Shown in pieces: positions 16,961 to 27,256 of a stretch of DNA of 64,000 bases; the stretch's first letter is position 1, and every line of letters starts with the position of its first letter. The translations under genes and the position numbers were made by a program. The stretch is from JAIOQJ01 sp963718635 (GTDB taxonomy: Bacteria; Planctomycetota; Planctomycetia; Gemmatales; Gemmataceae): the NCBI GenBank assembly GCA_963718635.1, contig OY970367.1, positions 2,542,001 through 2,606,000 on the forward strand, read 5' to 3'. The notes below the pieces were generated by a model, which saw only the letters and a list, made by a program, of their open reading frames with translations, did no database searches and was not told where the DNA came from.

Positions 16961-19900
16961 ATGCTTTCGTATTCGTTGATTCACCGCGCCGCCGTTTTTT
17001 TGTTCACTGCAGTTGCCTCGGTTTTGATTATTGTGCCGGGCCAGAAGCTGCAAGCAGGATCGCCATACACGTGGACCTCGGCTGCATCGGGCAATTGGAG
17101 CTCCGCTAGTAATTGGTTGGGCAGCAACGCGCCTACTGGAGCAGGCAATCCCACCGACATCTATACCTTCACTGAAGCCGTAGGTAGCACCGCAATCACT
17201 TCAACAATCGACACGGGTGTCATCAACACGGGGGCGGTAAACCTCAGCACCATCAACTACCAGGGCACGGGTAACACCGCCACCTTCACGATCGCGGCCG
17301 CGGCGGGCAATAGTTTGAATTTCGGCAGCGCCGCAACCATTATGTTGCAATCTTCTAACAGCTTGATCGTTTCTGCGCCTATTTCGTTCGCGGCGAACGG
17401 TACGATCGGCGACATCGCCGGCGGCACGTTGACGATCTCGGGCGGCATCACTGCTGGAGCCAATGGGATTACGTTTTTGTCCGGATCGTCGGGCTCCGGC
17501 TCAATTACGGTCCAAACCGGCGCCATCACCAGCAGCTCCGCCAATGCGCTCACTTTCATAAATCAGTTCACTAAAACAACGACTGTGAGCAGCACGATCA
17601 CGCTGTCGGCCGCTACGACAATTGCAATGGACGGCCCAGGGACTGGAATCACGAATATTACCGGCGGCATCACGCTCGGCGGCGCAACGAGCTTCTCGAA
17701 CAACGGTCCTGGCACTTTGAAAGTAGCGGGTGGCATTACGAATGCAGGATTCCTAACCACGTTCACGGGCAATGGGTTGACAAATCTTACCACCGTCGCC
17801 TTGGCGGGCGGCGGCGGCTTGACGATGTCGGGCACCGGAACTTTGTCCTCGACCCTGACAACTGACAGCTTTACCGGAGCAGTTACCATAGGCAACGGCT
17901 TGCTCTCGGCAGCCGTGGTTTTAAATGGCGCCACCAACAGTTCCATTGGTGCGTCGGCGAACATTGCCGCCAACCTCACTTTGAACAATGGCGGCATCCT
18001 CCAGACCACCGGCAATGCGGCCAACAGCACGACTAACCGTTTGTTTACCCTTGGCGCTGGCGGCGGCGTGCTCGACGCTAGCGGCACAGGTGCCGCAACA
18101 TGGAACAACGTTGGCTCGATCGCCTTCACGGCAGGTGCAAACAACTCGCTGACCCTGCAAGGCGGCAATATGAACGCTAATACCTTCAATCCCCTACTAG
18201 GCGATGTGAACTCGCCCACGTTCATAACGAGCCTCACCAAGGCCGGCAGCGGCCTTTGGGTCGTTGGCAATGCAGCGAACACATATACCGGCGTCACCAC
18301 GGTCAACGGCGGCATCCTTAGCGTCGGCACTCTTTCCATTGGTGGCAACGTGAGCAGCATCGGCCAATCGACCAATGCTGCCAGCAACTTGGTCATCAAC
18401 AGCGGTACTTTCCGCTACACTGGCAGCGGTCAAACAACCGACCGCTTGCTGACCATTTCCGATGGCGCCACAATCGACGGAAATGGTTCAGGCTTAGGCT
18501 TGATTGTCGCAGGCAACGGTGTCACTCCGGCCATCACCATCGTCGGTTCCCCGACACAATTCACGTTGACCGGCAACAGCGCCCTGACAGTCCAGAACCA
18601 GTTCAATGCGTACATCGGAGCCGGCGGCGGCACCCTGAACTTGGTCAAGAACGGCACCGGCTTCTGGGCCTTGGGTGGCGTCAATACCTACACCGGCACG
18701 ACGACAGTAGTCGGTGGCGTTTTGCAATTCAATTTTTCAGCATCATCCATCGGCGGCTCGGGTGCCAGCATCATCGTCAACGCCGCTGGCACAGCGGCTT
18801 TGAACTACGCGTTCACGCAAACCGATTTCGGCCGATTCGTCAATACCTCGGCCGGCAATATCGCCTTGGGCAGCACCAACGTCTCGGCTAGCCTCGACTT
18901 CAGCGCCGCTAACTTCGCCAACGTCAGCCTCGGCGCTTCCGGTACCGCAACCTACTCGGGCACGCTGACGCCATTCGGCACCACGTATCGCTTGGGCGGC
19001 GGTGGCGGCACCTTGACTGTGACTAACGGTTTGAGCGTTGTAGCGGATAGTTTAGTGGTCGGCGGCAATGGGGCGGGCCAAGGTGTCACGGGTCCGGGCA
19101 CCGTGAACACTGCCTCTTCGGCCGGTGTCGTTAACAATGCGGGCACTGTGATCTTAGCGGGCGGCAGCGCCTTCACTGGCGGCATCACGATTCAATCCGG
19201 CAGCACCTTGCAGGGCAACGCCAGTGCATTGACGCCGTTCGGATCGGCCAACTCTGTTTTGATTACCTCGGGCAACCTTCAGCTCAACCCCGATTTGTCT
19301 CCCGCTGCCCGAAACGTGACAATCGGCGTCCTGAAGAGTTTTGGCGGCACGGTCACCATCGCTTCGACAAGCAATACTACGGCAACGACCTTGACGGCCG
19401 CATCGCTTACAAACTCTGCGACCGTCAACGGCAACTCGAGTGGTAACGGCGCCATCATCTTCAATCCCGGTTCCGGCACCGCGACCATCAACAGCGGATC
19501 GATATTCACCTTCACGGCAGCGCCCGCAGTCACGAGCGGCAACATCGTCGCGCCGTGGGCGGTTGGGCAGCTAACGGCGGGCAGCACCAGCGGCGACTTC
19601 TTGACTCTCTCCGGCAACAATCTGGCTGGAGCCCCGGCTTATACAGTGATTGCAGCGGTGGGCGGCGGCACCGCCAATGCCACCGTGTTTAGCGAAACTG
19701 GAACTGTGACACTTACTGCCAATGCCACTGGAAATGCAATTAAGGTCGGTGGCACTTTGGCTTTAGGTGCTAAAACCTTGACACTGGGAGATACAAATGC
19801 GAGCAATACGGCCGGCATTATCTTAAACGGCGGCACGATCTCTGGTACTCTTGCGTCTGGGAGCATATTGTTCGGCTCCAGTACAGGAGCCATCTACACC

Positions 19901-22378
19901 AGCAGCGCTGGCGGTACAATCAGCGGCATCATAACTGGCAGTGCCGGCTTAAACTTGTTCGGGCCCGGCGTCCTCACCCTCTCCGGAGCCAACACATACT
20001 CGGGTGGTACTTTCATCAACAACGCTATTGTCAGGACCACGGCAGCTGGTGCAACCACATTCGGTACGGGCGGCATCACGTTCAACGGCGGCGGTACGTT
20101 CGTCGATAACGGCGGTACATTGACCTTGAACTCGATCACACTCAACGGCGGTGTGGCGATCATCGGTAATTCGAATGGCAATGGTCAAGTTCTCTCATTG
20201 GTGAATCAGACTGTCACGGGTACCGCTTCGGGCTTGGTCATCGGCGCGTCCAGTAACGTTACCTTTGGAGCTTTTGCAACATCTGGAAACGCTTTTGTTG
20301 CTCCCATTACATTAAACGGCGGCGGCATCGTGACGATTGGCGATGATTCCCAATTGGGAAACGTGAGCAATACGGTGACGCTCGTTGGCGGTACGGATCT
20401 GCAAGATGGATCGACGAATGTAACAACGAATAGATCCATCATTCTTAACGGTGGCGGAAGACTCGAATCGGCAAATGGCCGCATATTCACAATCAACGGT
20501 ACGATTTCCGGCGACGGTGGGCTATCGCTCGTAGCAACCGGTGGTACCTATGTCCTCACGGGTAACAATACCTATACCGGCGGTACTTATTTAGGTAGCG
20601 GCAACGTTACTTTCAGTTCCGATGCCAATTTCGGAGCTAGCAGCGGCACTTTGACCATCGCTGGCGGATTGACGCTTACTTCAAGTAGCGCTAATACTAC
20701 ACTGACGCGGGCAATCGTCCTTAACGCCAGCACAGTGACCTTTGCGCAGGGAGCAAATACTCTTGCTTTCTCAGGCCCTATTTCAAGCAATGGCGGCGGC
20801 GGCTTGACCTTTAGCGGAACCGGAACTGTAACCATCAGCGGAGCTAGCAACACTTATGCCGGCGCAACCATCGTCTCCGGAGCGGCCCTTCTGAGCGTAT
20901 CGACGTTGGCCAACGGCGGCGTCGCCAGCAGCATCGGCTCTTCGAGCAACGATGCTTCGAACCTGGTTATCAGCGGTAATGGCGCTACGTTCCAGTACAC
21001 GGGCGCCGCTGTCGCGACGGATCGACTCTTCACCCTTGCTGCCGCTGCCACTTCGGTGGACGCTTCCGGCAGCGGCTTACTCAACTTCACTAACACCGGC
21101 GCGATCAATTACGGGGGAATCGGCTCAATAACGAGTTCTCAACCGCGAACGATCACCCTCACCGGCACCGGCAGCGGCTCCCTTAGCCCACTGATCGCCA
21201 ACAACGGCGACAGCACCCTTTCTGCCGTTAACACGCTTGTTTCGCTGACCAAGACCGGCGTAAGCACTTGGACGCTGGCCAACGCGAATAACTCCTATTC
21301 CGGTGTAACCACGATCACGGGCGGCGTCTTGAGCACCTCGACCTTGGCCAACGGCGGCACGGTCAGCAATATCGGTGCATCCTCCACCGCCGCCGCGAAC
21401 TTGGTGCTCAACGGCGGTGTCTTGCAATATACGGGCGCGAACATCAGCATCGACCGCAGCTTTACGCTTGGATCGACTGCTACCGGCAGCGGCATTGACG
21501 CTTCCGGCACGGGCACACTAACTTTGAGCAGCGTGGCGAACATCACCGTCACAAGCGGCACGCCGAACTTGACACTCACGGGAACCAACACCGGGCTCAA
21601 CACGTTGCGAGCCGCACTTGTGACGGCCAACACTTCGCTGACCAAGACCGGCATCGGCACCTGGGCTCTCACCGGGACAAACACTTACACGGGCGCCACT
21701 GCCGTCAACGGCGGTACGCTAGTCGTGGGCGTGTCGGGGGTAGGTTCGCTCGGTTTAACAGCCGTCAGTGTCGGCCCAGGAAGCCTTGGAGGCACCGGCA
21801 CAATCGGCGGAGCGGTGACCGTGAACTCAGGCGGAACACTCTTCACCGGCAACGACGCGACTGCCACCATCGGCACACTGACGGTGAACAGCTCGGTTAC
21901 TTTGAATGCCGGCAGCATCCAGTCGTGGAAGATTAGCGGCGTCGGCCCGAATAACGCTTTCAACGGAACTAATGGCAGCAGCGACGGAGCGGCAGGGACT
22001 CAGGATTTACTCAATTTGACCGGAGGAGCCACGAGCAACTTGACTACGAACGGCGTGTTTAAGATCGTTGAAACCGGCATGGTGTCACTCACAAAAGGAA
22101 CCACCTACAGCTTCACGGTCGCCACCGCAACGGGTACGGTCACTGCGAATCCGACCGGCTTTGATACATCGAGCGCCAACGATTTCGCCACCTACGTAAG
22201 CAACGGCGGCATGCTGCAATTATTGTCGGCGAACAACGCCGAGTACTTAGTGTTGAGTCCTACAGCGACTCCAGAACCAGCTAACGTCATGCTCATTTGT
22301 GCGCCAGGGCTTATTGGCCTGTTGTTGCTACGATCGCGCAAGCGACGGTTTCAGCCGGAACAGCGGCAACAGCAGTGA
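16961..22378 (+). CDS. Giant secreted autotransporter-repeat protein with PEP-CTERM anchor
   Basis: A 1805-residue protein, intact despite its length. ATG 16961 follows GGGAG and gives a signal peptide (AAVFLFTAVASVLIIVPG). The body is Gly/Thr/Ser/Asn-rich beta-helix with at least seven copies of the autotransporter-associated repeat, e.g. NTYTGVTTVNGGILSVG, NTYTGTTTVVGGVLQF, NTYSGGTFINNAIVRT and NTYTGATAVNGGTLVVG. The first domain (YTWTSAASGNWSSASNWLG) is the usual opening. The tail is PEP-CTERM-like: TPEPANVMLIC, a hydrophobic helix and RSRKRR, implying exosortase-type sorting; there is no translocator barrel. Probably a surface or extracellular-matrix protein. Two pseudopilin-like genes follow on the same strand. 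Confidence 0.92.
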   Translation: MLSYSLIHRAAVFLFTAVASVLIIVPGQKLQAGSPYTWTSAASGNWSSASNWLGSNAPTGAGNPTDIYTFTEAVGSTAITSTIDTGVINTGAVNLSTINYQGTGNTATFTIAAAAGNSLNFGSAATIMLQSSNSLIVSAPISFAANGTIGDIAGGTLTISGGITAGANGITFLSGSSGSGSITVQTGAITSSSANALTFINQFTKTTTVSSTITLSAATTIAMDGPGTGITNITGGITLGGATSFSNNGPGTLKVAGGITNAGFLTTFTGNGLTNLTTVALAGGGGLTMSGTGTLSSTLTTDSFTGAVTIGNGLLSAAVVLNGATNSSIGASANIAANLTLNNGGILQTTGNAANSTTNRLFTLGAGGGVLDASGTGAATWNNVGSIAFTAGANNSLTLQGGNMNANTFNPLLGDVNSPTFITSLTKAGSGLWVVGNAANTYTGVTTVNGGILSVGTLSIGGNVSSIGQSTNAASNLVINSGTFRYTGSGQTTDRLLTISDGATIDGNGSGLGLIVAGNGVTPAITIVGSPTQFTLTGNSALTVQNQFNAYIGAGGGTLNLVKNGTGFWALGGVNTYTGTTTVVGGVLQFNFSASSIGGSGASIIVNAAGTAALNYAFTQTDFGRFVNTSAGNIALGSTNVSASLDFSAANFANVSLGASGTATYSGTLTPFGTTYRLGGGGGTLTVTNGLSVVADSLVVGGNGAGQGVTGPGTVNTASSAGVVNNAGTVILAGGSAFTGGITIQSGSTLQGNASALTPFGSANSVLITSGNLQLNPDLSPAARNVTIGVLKSFGGTVTIASTSNTTATTLTAASLTNSATVNGNSSGNGAIIFNPGSGTATINSGSIFTFTAAPAVTSGNIVAPWAVGQLTAGSTSGDFLTLSGNNLAGAPAYTVIAAVGGGTANATVFSETGTVTLTANATGNAIKVGGTLALGAKTLTLGDTNASNTAGIILNGGTISGTLASGSILFGSSTGAIYTSSAGGTISGIITGSAGLNLFGPGVLTLSGANTYSGGTFINNAIVRTTAAGATTFGTGGITFNGGGTFVDNGGTLTLNSITLNGGVAIIGNSNGNGQVLSLVNQTVTGTASGLVIGASSNVTFGAFATSGNAFVAPITLNGGGIVTIGDDSQLGNVSNTVTLVGGTDLQDGSTNVTTNRSIILNGGGRLESANGRIFTINGTISGDGGLSLVATGGTYVLTGNNTYTGGTYLGSGNVTFSSDANFGASSGTLTIAGGLTLTSSSANTTLTRAIVLNASTVTFAQGANTLAFSGPISSNGGGGLTFSGTGTVTISGASNTYAGATIVSGAALLSVSTLANGGVASSIGSSSNDASNLVISGNGATFQYTGAAVATDRLFTLAAAATSVDASGSGLLNFTNTGAINYGGIGSITSSQPRTITLTGTGSGSLSPLIANNGDSTLSAVNTLVSLTKTGVSTWTLANANNSYSGVTTITGGVLSTSTLANGGTVSNIGASSTAAANLVLNGGVLQYTGANISIDRSFTLGSTATGSGIDASGTGTLTLSSVANITVTSGTPNLTLTGTNTGLNTLRAALVTANTSLTKTGIGTWALTGTNTYTGATAVNGGTLVVGVSGVGSLGLTAVSVGPGSLGGTGTIGGAVTVNSGGTLFTGNDATATIGTLTVNSSVTLNAGSIQSWKISGVGPNNAFNGTNGSSDGAAGTQDLLNLTGGATSNLTTNGVFKIVETGMVSLTKGTTYSFTVATATGTVTANPTGFDTSSANDFATYVSNGGMLQLLSANNAEYLVLSPTATPEPANVMLICAPGLIGLLLLRSRKRRFQPEQRQQQ

Positions 22379-22455
22379 TTCATCACTAAAAATCTTTCAA
22401 ATTCCTGCTTGGGGGTAAGAGGTTCCCTTGCAACTGTTGTTTCAATGTAGGGAGA

Positions 22456-23442
22456 ATGTCTGTGGATACTGCCTCCCGCCGTGGGTTCACCTTGATCGAA
22501 CTCCTTGTCGTTATCGCCATCATTGCCATTTTGATAGGCCTGCTGCTGCCTGCCGTGCAGAAAGTGCGGGAGGCTGCAAATAAGGTCAAATGTGCAAATA
22601 ATCTCAAACAGATTGGCCTGGCGATTCATAATCATAATAGTGAGCAAGGGCGATTTCCCTGGGGCCAATACAATTTCCAGAATCACACACAGTCTGCGTG
22701 GACGGCCCATCTTTTTCCTTACCTTGAACTGCCTATAACTCTCCTCGCTTATAATAACGCTAATTACAATGGCATACCGGGCAGTCCGGCTAACTCCGCA
22801 TACAACGGCTACGCCAACAATGCGGTGCCGATCACGACGGCAATCAAAAATTTCGTTTGCCCGTCCGATGGGACGCTCAATCTTGGGCCTAACGCCGGCG
22901 GCGATGGCACAACGCACTACCTGGCTATTAACGCACCCGACACCGATCAGCGCGATGCGCTCGCTAGCAATCTGATTCATGGCGTTTTTTATTATCAGCA
23001 ACATGACGCCAGCAAAGGCAAAGGCCCCTACACGCTGGCGCCCCCGTGCAACATCGAAAGCATCACCGATGGGACGAGCAATACGGCCATGATCGGCGAA
23101 CGGCCTCCCTTTGCGGACATCCCGTCGGCGGGCAGTGGTGGAGGTTCCTGGGGTTATGCCGAGACAGACTCGAGCCTCGGCTTGCCGAACTCGCAAACGG
23201 GCTTCATTAACGGAGGCAAAGACCAAAATGGCGCGCCATGCCCCACAGGCAAGCAATATTTCAAGCCGCCCCAGTCAAAACCGAGTTGGTGCGATGCCGA
23301 CCATTTTTGGAGCAGGCACACGGGCGGCGCGAATTGGTTATTCGCCGACGGGACAGTGCACTTCGTCAATTACACGATCAGCACTCAAATCCAAGATGCG
23401 ATTTCCACCAAAGATGGCCAGGAATCGCTATCGATTCCGTGA
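22456..23442 (+). CDS. DUF1559 pseudopilin-like protein
   Basis: A 328-residue protein with a type IV prepilin leader and helix (RRGFTLIELLVVIAIIAILI, then LLLPAVQKVREAANKVKC) and a DUF1559 C-domain ending with the H-X9-DG motif (WSRHTGGANWLFADGTVHF). IESITDGTSNTAMIGE is also typical. These proteins exist in large numbers in planctomycetes; the leader should be cut by a prepilin peptidase. The ATG at 22456 is almost on top of AGGGAGA, so the GTG two codons later is an alternative start. It lies 78 bases after the surface protein. Confidence 0.94.
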   Translation: MSVDTASRRGFTLIELLVVIAIIAILIGLLLPAVQKVREAANKVKCANNLKQIGLAIHNHNSEQGRFPWGQYNFQNHTQSAWTAHLFPYLELPITLLAYNNANYNGIPGSPANSAYNGYANNAVPITTAIKNFVCPSDGTLNLGPNAGGDGTTHYLAINAPDTDQRDALASNLIHGVFYYQQHDASKGKGPYTLAPPCNIESITDGTSNTAMIGERPPFADIPSAGSGGGSWGYAETDSSLGLPNSQTGFINGGKDQNGAPCPTGKQYFKPPQSKPSWCDADHFWSRHTGGANWLFADGTVHFVNYTISTQIQDAISTKDGQESLSIP

Positions 23443-23494
23443 ATAAGCGGACTTGTTTCAAAGTCTTAGTCGGTCGAAAGGCGGGCGAAAGTTT

Positions 23495-24463
23495 ATGAAT
23501 ACGACATGTCGCCGTGGGTTCACATTAATCGAACTCTTGGTCGTCATCGCCATCATTGCCGTCTTGATCGGTCTTCTGCTGCCGGCGGTCCAAAAAGTTC
23601 GCGATGCAGCGTCTCGAATTAAGTGCGCGAACAACCTGAAGCAGATGGCATTAGCGATGCATAATTATCAAACCAGCCTAGGAGCTTTCCCAGCTGGCGC
23701 CAATCATAAGTTGAATACGAACGGCTTCGGCTGGCATGTGTTTACCTTGCCGTTTCTCGAACAAGATAACCTTTATAATCAAATTGACCAATCGAGCGCC
23801 TACAACACGCCGGCCAATCTCGCGGCAGGGCTGCATCTTGTTCCGTACTACCAATGTCCCGCTAATAATCTACCCAAATTTAATTATACGTTAGTCGCTG
23901 CCGATTATTCCAACGGTCAGCCGACGTATGCCAGCCATTATGCAGGCGTCGCTGGACCGTGCGGCACGAACCCCGCAACAGGCCAGATCTATACACACAC
24001 TGGGTACACATCGGGCGATGTCGGAAATCAAGGAATGTTATACGAAGACAGTCAGGTAAGCATCGCCCAGGTGACCGATGGCACGTCTAACACTTTTCTG
24101 ATCGGTGAAAGCTGTTGGGATTTGAAGCCGAGCGATCCGAACAGCATCTATAAATCCAACGACAAACGCATCTGGACAGTAGGCGCTACGGCTAATGGCG
24201 CCAGCGATTGGCATTTCGAATCGATTCTAAGCATCCAGCAAGACCAATATGGACAGGATCCAACAGCCATTTTGTTTAGCGTTGGCGACAATGGATCGCA
24301 TACTTATAACATGACAAGTTTTGGCAGTACGCATTCGGGCCGGGTGGCCCAATTCGCTTTAGTGGATGGGTCGGTCCGATTGATGAAAGCGAGCGCGAAC
24401 CCGCAAATCTTCTTCGGCGCTGCCAGCCGTAACGGCGGCGAAGTATTCGCATTCGATAACTGA
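23495..24463 (+). CDS. DUF1559 pseudopilin-like protein
   Basis: A 322-residue paralogue of the preceding gene, 52 bases downstream. ATG 23495 is chosen because the prepilin leader (MNTTCRRGFTLIELLVVIAII) starts there. It has NLKQMALAMHNYQTSLGAFPAG, VTDGTSNTFLIGESCWD and a final SGRVAQFALVDGSVRLM, the DUF1559 pattern. The central region differs strongly from the neighbour. The pair and the surface protein may form one transcription unit, but no promoter or terminator between them is clear. Confidence 0.94.
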   Translation: MNTTCRRGFTLIELLVVIAIIAVLIGLLLPAVQKVRDAASRIKCANNLKQMALAMHNYQTSLGAFPAGANHKLNTNGFGWHVFTLPFLEQDNLYNQIDQSSAYNTPANLAAGLHLVPYYQCPANNLPKFNYTLVAADYSNGQPTYASHYAGVAGPCGTNPATGQIYTHTGYTSGDVGNQGMLYEDSQVSIAQVTDGTSNTFLIGESCWDLKPSDPNSIYKSNDKRIWTVGATANGASDWHFESILSIQQDQYGQDPTAILFSVGDNGSHTYNMTSFGSTHSGRVAQFALVDGSVRLMKASANPQIFFGAASRNGGEVFAFDN

Positions 24464-24481
24464 AATCATCCTTGAAATGAC

Positions 24482-25753
24482 TCAGCGAATCGTAAAGTGC
24501 ACGCCCGCTCGTGGGTTTTCGGTTTCGCCGTCTTCATAGCCAGGCGGCGTTTGACGCCAGAAGCCGCCGCGCTGGCCCATGTTGCGGCCCAGGTCGAAGA
24601 GGTCGTGCATCATCTGCTGGTTGAAGTCGATGCTGCTCGGCGCCACCTTCGCTTCTTCCGGAACCGCAATGTGGTGGAAGTTCATCCCCGAGGCCGCACA
24701 GAGACTGTAGATGCGCCACAGGTCGGACCGGTAGAGGGCGTAGAGCGTCCCCGAAATGCTGGACGTCGTTCTCTTTAGTAGCCCCATTTTGCCTTCGACC
24801 GCATCCGCATAGAGCTTGCCGCCAGCGATGACATATAAGTTGGAGCCAGCCAGCCATTTTTTATCCGGGTGAGCCGGATCAAATTCCGGGATCTCCGGAC
24901 CAAAGCGGACGAAGGCCTGGGAGATCGCCCCGCCATCGACGTGTGGCTCATGGAAGCGTTGGCCGTTCACCTCGACTTCGAAGTCGACCGCGGGCACGAC
25001 GCCTGGAATGCTGCTCGAAGCCACGACGATCTTGCGCACGAGTTGATCCGCATCGGGTTGGCCGCTGCAAGCGACGGCGCCGACATCCCAGATAATCAGC
25101 CGGCGCGTCTGTTGGTTCATCGTGCCGATAAAGAGCCGTCGCCCCGCCTTATGGGCAGCGCGAATATCAGCGAGGCATTCATCATTCAGTTCATTTTCGA
25201 TCAACCTCTGCAACGGCTCGGAAGAGCCTATCGAATCATGGCGATACCAGTAAACGAGCGGCCGATACTTGAAGACATCGGAGGTTTTCAAATCCGTTTG
25301 TCGTTGGATGGCAGGATCGTACTTGGGCCCGAGATAGGCATAGACGGAGAGAAAAGCGCCGCTGCTGACGCCGGTGACGACATCGAAGTCAGGCCGTTTG
25401 CCGGTGGCGGTCCAGCCGGCAAGCACGCCGCCTGCGAATGCAGCGTATTGCCCGCCACCCGATAGGACTAAAACGTTCAACGGTTTCTTGAGTGGTGTAT
25501 TGGCTGTCTTGACATAGGTAGGCCGACGGCTGTCACCCGTGCTTACCAGGGCGTCGGCCGCCAGTCGATCGACCGGCTGATAGGTGCCGGCGACGGCAGC
25601 GACATCGCCAAGGGTTTTGGCTTTGTAGTGCGGAGGCAGTGGTTCCACGGCGACCGGCGCCGACGAGCAGCCGATGCATACGGCCAGTGCCAACCCGAAG
25701 CCCCAGGCTTTTGCAGTCGTTCGGGATAGCAGACGATGAATGCTCATCGACAT
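24482..25753 (-). CDS. Patatin-like phospholipase lipoprotein
   Basis: A 423-residue lipoprotein: the signal ends AVCIGCS with Cys29. The patatin domain carries the oxyanion loop LSGGGQYAAFAGG, the nucleophile elbow GVSSG (Ser130) and the catalytic Asp in HVDGGA. All needed residues are there, so it is probably an active acyl hydrolase acting on lipids at the envelope. Start at ATG 25753, behind GAGG; longer readings lack a ribosome site. It is divergent from a paralogue at 25982, sharing a 228-base intergenic region. Confidence 0.92.
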   Translation of the reverse strand: MSMSIHRLLSRTTAKAWGFGLALAVCIGCSSAPVAVEPLPPHYKAKTLGDVAAVAGTYQPVDRLAADALVSTGDSRRPTYVKTANTPLKKPLNVLVLSGGGQYAAFAGGVLAGWTATGKRPDFDVVTGVSSGAFLSVYAYLGPKYDPAIQRQTDLKTSDVFKYRPLVYWYRHDSIGSSEPLQRLIENELNDECLADIRAAHKAGRRLFIGTMNQQTRRLIIWDVGAVACSGQPDADQLVRKIVVASSSIPGVVPAVDFEVEVNGQRFHEPHVDGGAISQAFVRFGPEIPEFDPAHPDKKWLAGSNLYVIAGGKLYADAVEGKMGLLKRTTSSISGTLYALYRSDLWRIYSLCAASGMNFHHIAVPEEAKVAPSSIDFNQQMMHDLFDLGRNMGQRGGFWRQTPPGYEDGETENPRAGVHFTIR

Positions 25754-25981
25754 CAGAGGCCTCAGTGCATAGGGCGAGGACGGTTTCACTTCCCCGTCAT
25801 TCATCGGTTGCTTTAGGTCAATCGGTGAAAATTTCCTAGACGAATTTGATGGCTAACTACCGCGAAGCTTGCGCCGTTCCACTTCGTCCAATGGATGAGG
25901 CAAGCCTGGTAAAGCAAGCAGTTTGTCACATCTGCAATTCGTGAGATAGGTCAAGCCGTCAGCAACCGCGTCCGATACTTC

Positions 25982-27214
25982 ATGATGCGTTATGTCGGTT
26001 TCACTTCTCGGCTTTTGGCAATTGCGACGCTGCTTCTGGGCGGATCGGGTTGCTGCTGGTCCGATCGCCCCTGGGCTTCATCCAGCCCGGGCCACGGGCG
26101 AACGACGGCATCCTCAATCGCCAGCGCTGACTGCAACCGGCCGACGGATGCTGAAGCGTTCGGCTCGCTGGCGGAACGCTTGAAGGTCGCCGCCGCGCCG
26201 TTGCCCGGCAATGGTCCGAACCGAACCACCAAAGCCTTGGTCCTATCCGGCGGAGGCATGTACGGCGCCTATGTGGCCGGCGCTTTGAGCGGTTGGAGCG
26301 CCAGCGGCACGCGCCCCGTGTTCGACGTGGTAACCGGGGTTAGCACCGGCGGGCTCATCGCAACTTACGCGTTCCTCGGCGCAGAGTACGACCAGCGCCT
26401 GGCCGACATCTACACGAATGTTCGCACCAAAGACGTCTACCGCCGCCGCGCGATTGCCGTGATGCTCTGGAGCGATGCCGCCGCCTCATCCGCCCCGCTT
26501 AAACGACGGATTGATGCGGAAACGACCGATGAACTGATTGGCGCTGTTGCGGCTGCGCATCTGGCTGGGCGAAGGCTTTATGTCGGCACGACAAACTTGG
26601 ATACGGGCCGTCTCGTCGTCTGGGATATGGGCGCCATCGCTGCCAGCGGCCGACCGGACGCCAAAGAGCTCTACCGCAATATCCTGCTTGCAACCTCATC
26701 CGTGCCGGGCCTATTGCCACCAGTGCCGATCACCGTTGAGATCGACGGACGCCAATTTACGGAACTACACGTCGATGGCGGAGCGGTAACCGGCTGCTTC
26801 CTCCGCGCCTCGGAATTGACTGTCGATAAGGACGCAGTTCGCCAAAACACGCCGCCACTGGCAGATTCGGATGCCTACGTGATGGTGGCTGGCAAACTCT
26901 TCCCGGAACCGAAGTCGGGACGTCGAACTGCCATCAAGATCGGGGCCGGCTCGCTCGATTCCTTAGTCGCTTCGCAGATGCGCGGAGAGATCTTCCGCAT
27001 TTATACACTCTGCCAGATGACGGGGATGCGCTTTCACGTCACCTCGTTGCCCGAGCAAGTCCCCGTATCCCGCAAGCCCATGTCGTTCGACCCCGCTCAG
27101 ATGCGACGGCTCTACGACGAAGGCTACGAACTCGGCGCCTCAGGGGAAGCTTGGCGCCATGACCTCCCCGACACTTCTGAGCCGAGTGCCCAAAAACAGC
27201 ATCAGCAAAGATAA
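25982..27214 (+). CDS. Patatin-like phospholipase lipoprotein, divergent paralogue
   Basis: A 410-residue paralogue of the gene at 24482. Lipoprotein signal LLLGGSGC (Cys24); patatin motifs LSGGGMYGAYVAGAL, GVSTGG with nucleophile Ser121, and HVDGGAVTGCFL. The two proteins align across the whole catalytic domain, including RRLYVGTTNLDTGRLVVWD against RRLFIGTMNQQTRRLIIWD, which argues for local duplication. No clear ribosome site precedes the tandem ATGs at 25982 and 25985. Confidence 0.92.
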   Translation: MMRYVGFTSRLLAIATLLLGGSGCCWSDRPWASSSPGHGRTTASSIASADCNRPTDAEAFGSLAERLKVAAAPLPGNGPNRTTKALVLSGGGMYGAYVAGALSGWSASGTRPVFDVVTGVSTGGLIATYAFLGAEYDQRLADIYTNVRTKDVYRRRAIAVMLWSDAAASSAPLKRRIDAETTDELIGAVAAAHLAGRRLYVGTTNLDTGRLVVWDMGAIAASGRPDAKELYRNILLATSSVPGLLPPVPITVEIDGRQFTELHVDGGAVTGCFLRASELTVDKDAVRQNTPPLADSDAYVMVAGKLFPEPKSGRRTAIKIGAGSLDSLVASQMRGEIFRIYTLCQMTGMRFHVTSLPEQVPVSRKPMSFDPAQMRRLYDEGYELGASGEAWRHDLPDTSEPSAQKQHQQR

Positions 27215-27256
27215 ACTCCGGTCGCTCACGCTCCCGGCTCGCCAAGCTAACATTCC

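Noticed and set aside
17257..21963. Long minus-strand frames opposite the surface protein
   Set aside because: Gly/Thr-rich repeats give Val/Pro-rich antisense frames free of stops; they have no ribosome sites or known motifs.
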